Positions 60,985 to 64,000 of a stretch of 64,000 nt of DNA are shown here, in pieces. This stretch comes from Delphinapterus leucas (taxonomy: Eukaryota; Chordata; Mammalia; Artiodactyla; Monodontidae). The translations under genes were made by a program, and so were the position numbers. Every line of letters starts with the position of its first letter. Positions within the stretch are counted from its first letter, which is position 1. The DNA lies in assembly GCF_002288925.2 (NCBI RefSeq), contig NW_022098030.1:9519859-9583858 (forward strand). Direction: 5' to 3'. The notes below the pieces were generated by a model. That model made no database searches. It was not told the origin of the DNA and was given only the letters and a program-made list of their open reading frames with translations.

Positions 60985-61745
60985 GTTAGGTGTATGCATC
61001 TGGATGTCATGATGTCATCATGACCACTCAAACTCAACATATCCAAAATTTAACATCTTTTTCCTATATTCCTGACATTTGCTAATGGTACCCAGTCTTC
61101 CCAGACACCCTGGATCAAAACACTGGGGCTACCTTTGACTCTGTCTCATATTCTAACCTGCATCAAGTCCTGCTGATAATACTTCTACAGTATTTCACAC
61201 CTTGCCATTCTCTCTACGTTCCAGCTTCCATTAACAATATTCAGGCCCTCATGGCTATAAGCCAGGAATACTACAGAAGCTCCTTAAAGGCTTTCCGCAT
61301 CACCAGACCATCTTCTCTACACTGTCAGACTAGCCTTCCTACTGCAGGGCCTCCTCTTTAGAGGTTGCTCCTTATTTCCTTACCACAAGGTCTAACCCAC
61401 TTGCCTGCCACTCTAAGCTTCCATAATCCACTCTCATTCTGCCTTTCCAACATTATCTCTAATGTTTATTCATCAAACCAAGCAATTCACTTTTCTGTAC
61501 GTCATGCACTTTACTTGGAATTCCCTCCTTTTCATCCTATTGTCTTCGTCAAAATCAGTTTCATCCTTCAAGGAGAAAAACTTTAAAAGTTTCTTTGAAT
61601 TCCCCACTTGGGAATCAGTTCTTCTCCTTCAAGTGCCTTCAGCCTACTGCCTTATGTCCCTTATTATATTGGAAGCTGTCCTCATCCCCGCCCTGCACAT
61701 AGAGCCTTGCATATAAGAGATTCTTAAAAATGATGGTCAAATATT
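60985..61745 (+). repeat. L2 LINE remnant, the longest in the window
   Basis: Continuous L2 order in sense: 'ctcaaactcaacatatccaaaatttaacatc', 'ctcatggctataagccaggaatactacag', 'actttacttggaattccctcc', 'tcatccttcaaggagaaaa', 'gccctgcacatagagccttgcatataagagattcttaaaaatgatgg'. Confidence 0.85.
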
Positions 61746-62514
61746 TTGAAAGTTGTCAAAACCCTTGCTTCCCCTTTAAAAGGTTTAAAAATAAATACAG
61801 TGATAAAAAAATACACAAAGTTTACAAGAATATATCCTGGTACCCAGCACTTCCATGCACTTGCTTTCTAAGCATGCCAATGTGTGTTTATGATTTAACC
61901 CCCTCTTTGTTGTTTAAAAATGATCTACAACCAACTGGGACAGCTCTAAACTACACACAAACACATTCCATATTTCCCAGTAAATGCTAACAGGAAAAAT
62001 GTGTTTGTATATGATTTGACTCTACCAATCAAAATTCAACAAGGACAAACCCTGCAAAAAGTGTGGACATGACATCTTTATTATTTCATCAATGAGAATC
62101 ATACATTTCCAAGTTCTCAAGTGTAGGAACTCTAAAATTTGGGGGAGGGGAGTGTTAACTAGTTTTGACTATTTTAAGAGCCTAAGTGAATTCTGACGTT
62201 TATACTTTTTCCCCCTTTTCCTCCAATAATCTGCTTTAATGACAAAAATATGAGCTATGAAAACACAACAAAGAAAACAACTTGAAAGAGAAGAAGGAAG
62301 CCTGCTGTCCAGCTGGGTGCCAAGTGCTAAGATCAAGCGCCCAGACACACAGTTGAAGAGAACAGAGACCGTGGCAGAGTCGGAGTTGTAGTAGACGCAG
62401 GTGAGCAGCGCTGCGAGGTAAAAAGCCAGATGTTTCCTTCCACTCTGGGAAATGCCTGTTTCCCAGCATCCTCAGGGGCTGTGGGTCTTTTTGTTTGCCT
62501 TCTTATGAACTGTC
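61746..62514. other. Intron sequence without recognised features
   Basis: Nothing assigned. The minus-strand frame at 62236-62469 is not recognisable. Confidence 0.4.
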
Positions 62515-62730
62515 CTTTAGTGTGCTCATACTACAGGCCAGGCACTGTGCCTAGAGTTTAAGAGTATTATCTGATTCGATCCGCAAGCAATCCACAGTGA
62601 GGAAGATACTATTACTTATTACTATCTTTGGTTTACAGAAGAAGAAATGATGCTCAAGAAATTAACTGCTTGCCTGAGATCACACACAGCTAGTAGTTGC
62701 CACGTTAAATTCTTAACCTCTCTGCTTCAT
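62515..62730 (-). repeat. MIR element, fairly complete
   Basis: Reverse MIR: 'ctacaggccaggcactgtgcctagag', 'agatactattacttattactatctttggtttacagaagaagaaatgatgctcaagaaattaactgcttgcctgagatcacacacagctagtag'. Confidence 0.88.
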
Positions 62731-62979
62731 ACCTACAAACATAGATTATATTAGTTTTTATTTGTTTATATTTATTTGCTTTATCGTTATTATGTTATTA
62801 CTTATTCCTATGTGTGTCCCATAAAAGGCCAGAGAACTTGACTTGACCTGAGACTCTTGACCATAAAACAAGCCTGCAGGTACGTGTGCTGGTTAAAGCT
62901 TCGCCATGATGCTCCTCCATGCTCCTCGGTGACACAATGCCCCAGTAAGTAACACTGAGGGCTTCACCAGCAAGACCCC

Positions 62980-63443
62980 TGTTATGGGTTGGGCTGTTTT
63001 CTTCCACAAAAGATATGGGGGAGTTCAAACCCCTGGTGCCTCAGAATGCAACCCAGTCTGAAGATAGATAGGGTCTTTACAGGGGTAATCAAGTTCAACC
63101 CGAATGAAGTCATTCGGGTAGGCCCTAATCCAATATGACTGGTGTTCTTATACAAAAAGAAAATCAGGACACAGACACACACACACACAGAATGCCATGT
63201 GAAGATGAAGACAGAGATCAGAGGAATGTTTCTACAAGCCAAGGAATGCCAGACATTGCCAGCAAACCAGCAAATCACTGGAAGCTAGGAGAGAGGCATG
63301 GAACAGATCCTTCCCTCATGGCCCGCAGAAGAAACCAACCCTGCTGACAGCCTGATTTCAGTCTTCTAGAACTAGGTGTCTTTTTCCTGTATTACCCAGC
63401 TTGTGGTACTGTGTTATGGCAGCCCTAAGAAATTAATACAGCC
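62980..63443 (+). mobile_element. MaLR-like LTR (MLT1-type)
   Basis: 'tgttatgggttgggctgttttcttcc', 'gtaggccctaatccaatatgactggtgttcttatacaaaaag', 'acaagccaaggaatgccagacattgcc', 'tgtggtactgtgttatggcagccctaagaaattaatacag' match the same LTR type as the copy at 24170. The stretch in the middle carries a short CA run at 63171-63190. Confidence 0.7.
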
Positions 63444-64000
63444 CCCCGCTTCCAAAAATTTAAAAGACATGTGGCCATAGTAGCAAATAAGAGAGCATAT
63501 TTCCATTCTACCTCTGCATGTATTCCCTAGGAAATGCCTCTTAGTATATTAAATTCACTTCTCACCTCTGGGAAACAGCAGGACACAGCCTCTCTTCCTG
63601 CAACAGGCACCCTGGAAGGGGGAGCCAAGTGATTCCCGAGCAAGGTAGGCTTTGTATCATCAGCCTGTACCGATGTGCGCTCCGGTTTGCAGGACTGAGT
63701 TCATTTTTCACCGCTGAGTGTGTTTCTCATCAGTGTTATCAAGAGTGTAGTAAGTCTAGGTAAGTTTCAAAATTACAGATAGCTACTACAGGTAAGTTAA
63801 TTACCTGGTAGTAAATCTCCCACGGAAATATTTTATAAGCTCGAATTTCAGCTAGACCGATGCACAGGCTAGCAGAAGGGAGTGACCTCATGTCTTATAT
63901 CGGGGAGGAATGAAAATTTTTGCTGGAGTTACGAATGCAATGTGGGCTTTTCTGAGTGCCTCAACCAGAGATCATTGCTCTTGAAAACCAGATTTTGCCT
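63444..64000. other. Intron sequence without recognised features
   Basis: Nothing assigned up to the window end. Confidence 0.4.

Larger units (their letters stand above)
14431..64000 (-). other. TMTC2: TMTC2 intron upstream of the exon (partial, intron 1)
   Basis: At least 49.5 kb lies between this exon and the upstream exon, which is not in the window. A very long first intron is known for TMTC2 in other mammals. I see no CpG island, promoter or alternative first exon that I could defend here. Repeats inside it are listed separately. Confidence 0.85.

Noticed and set aside
61365..61990. Three overlapping plus-strand frames of 73-86 codons
   Set aside because: The first two lie within the long L2 remnant; the third has low-complexity content with no recognisable domain.

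Overview
This is vertebrate nuclear DNA, almost certainly from a cetacean and most likely a toothed whale or dolphin. The main clue is about 19 tRNA-derived SINEs of the CHR type, found in whales, hippos and ruminants. Many are the roughly 200 bp deletion form that I know as CD/CDO-type in cetaceans. Old mammal-wide repeats (MIR, L2, L1 3' ends, MaLR and other LTRs, a MER5-like element) fill much of the rest. There is no bacterial-type gene order, operon, CRISPR array or phage. Class and family names for repeats come from memory of consensus sequences, not from a search.

The only protein-coding sequence I can support is one exon on the minus strand, 13860-14430. It encodes 190 complete codons plus one base of a split codon and matches TMTC2, an ER multi-pass O-mannosyltransferase with TPR repeats. 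It corresponds to the second coding exon (about residues 28-218). It has a good splice acceptor at 14431-14432 and a consensus GTAAGT donor at 13859-13854. Everything from 14431 to 64000 is then upstream intron 1, and everything from 13859 down to 1 is downstream intron 2. Neither neighbouring exon is inside the window.

Layout. Positions 1-4.7 kb hold a SINE-rich block, including a head-to-tail SINE dimer that may have inserted as one unit, and a CA microsatellite. Positions 4.7-13.7 kb are mostly unassigned intron with one old ERV-type LTR and two SINEs. Positions 13.7-14.6 kb hold the exon, with a second GTAAGT-type donor 107 bases beyond the normal one. Positions 15-31 kb hold old MIR, L2 and LTR remnants and several SINEs. 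Positions 31-35 kb are largely featureless. Positions 35-47 kb hold SINEs, L2 and three of the four L1 fragments. At 49.1-49.5 kb is an unusual nested inverted repeat that I cannot assign to a family. Positions 50-53 kb carry two solitary LTRs with recognisable promoter and poly(A) signals. Positions 53-64 kb hold long L2 remnants, more SINEs with very clear target-site duplications, and a MaLR-like LTR.

Most of the many short open frames are SINE translations or chance frames. I did not find a novel gene system. The most useful second looks are the alternative exon end of TMTC2, the nested inverted repeat, the SINE dimer, the intermediate SINE copy at 43.9-44.2 kb, and close inverted SINE pairs that could form double-stranded RNA in the TMTC2 pre-mRNA.
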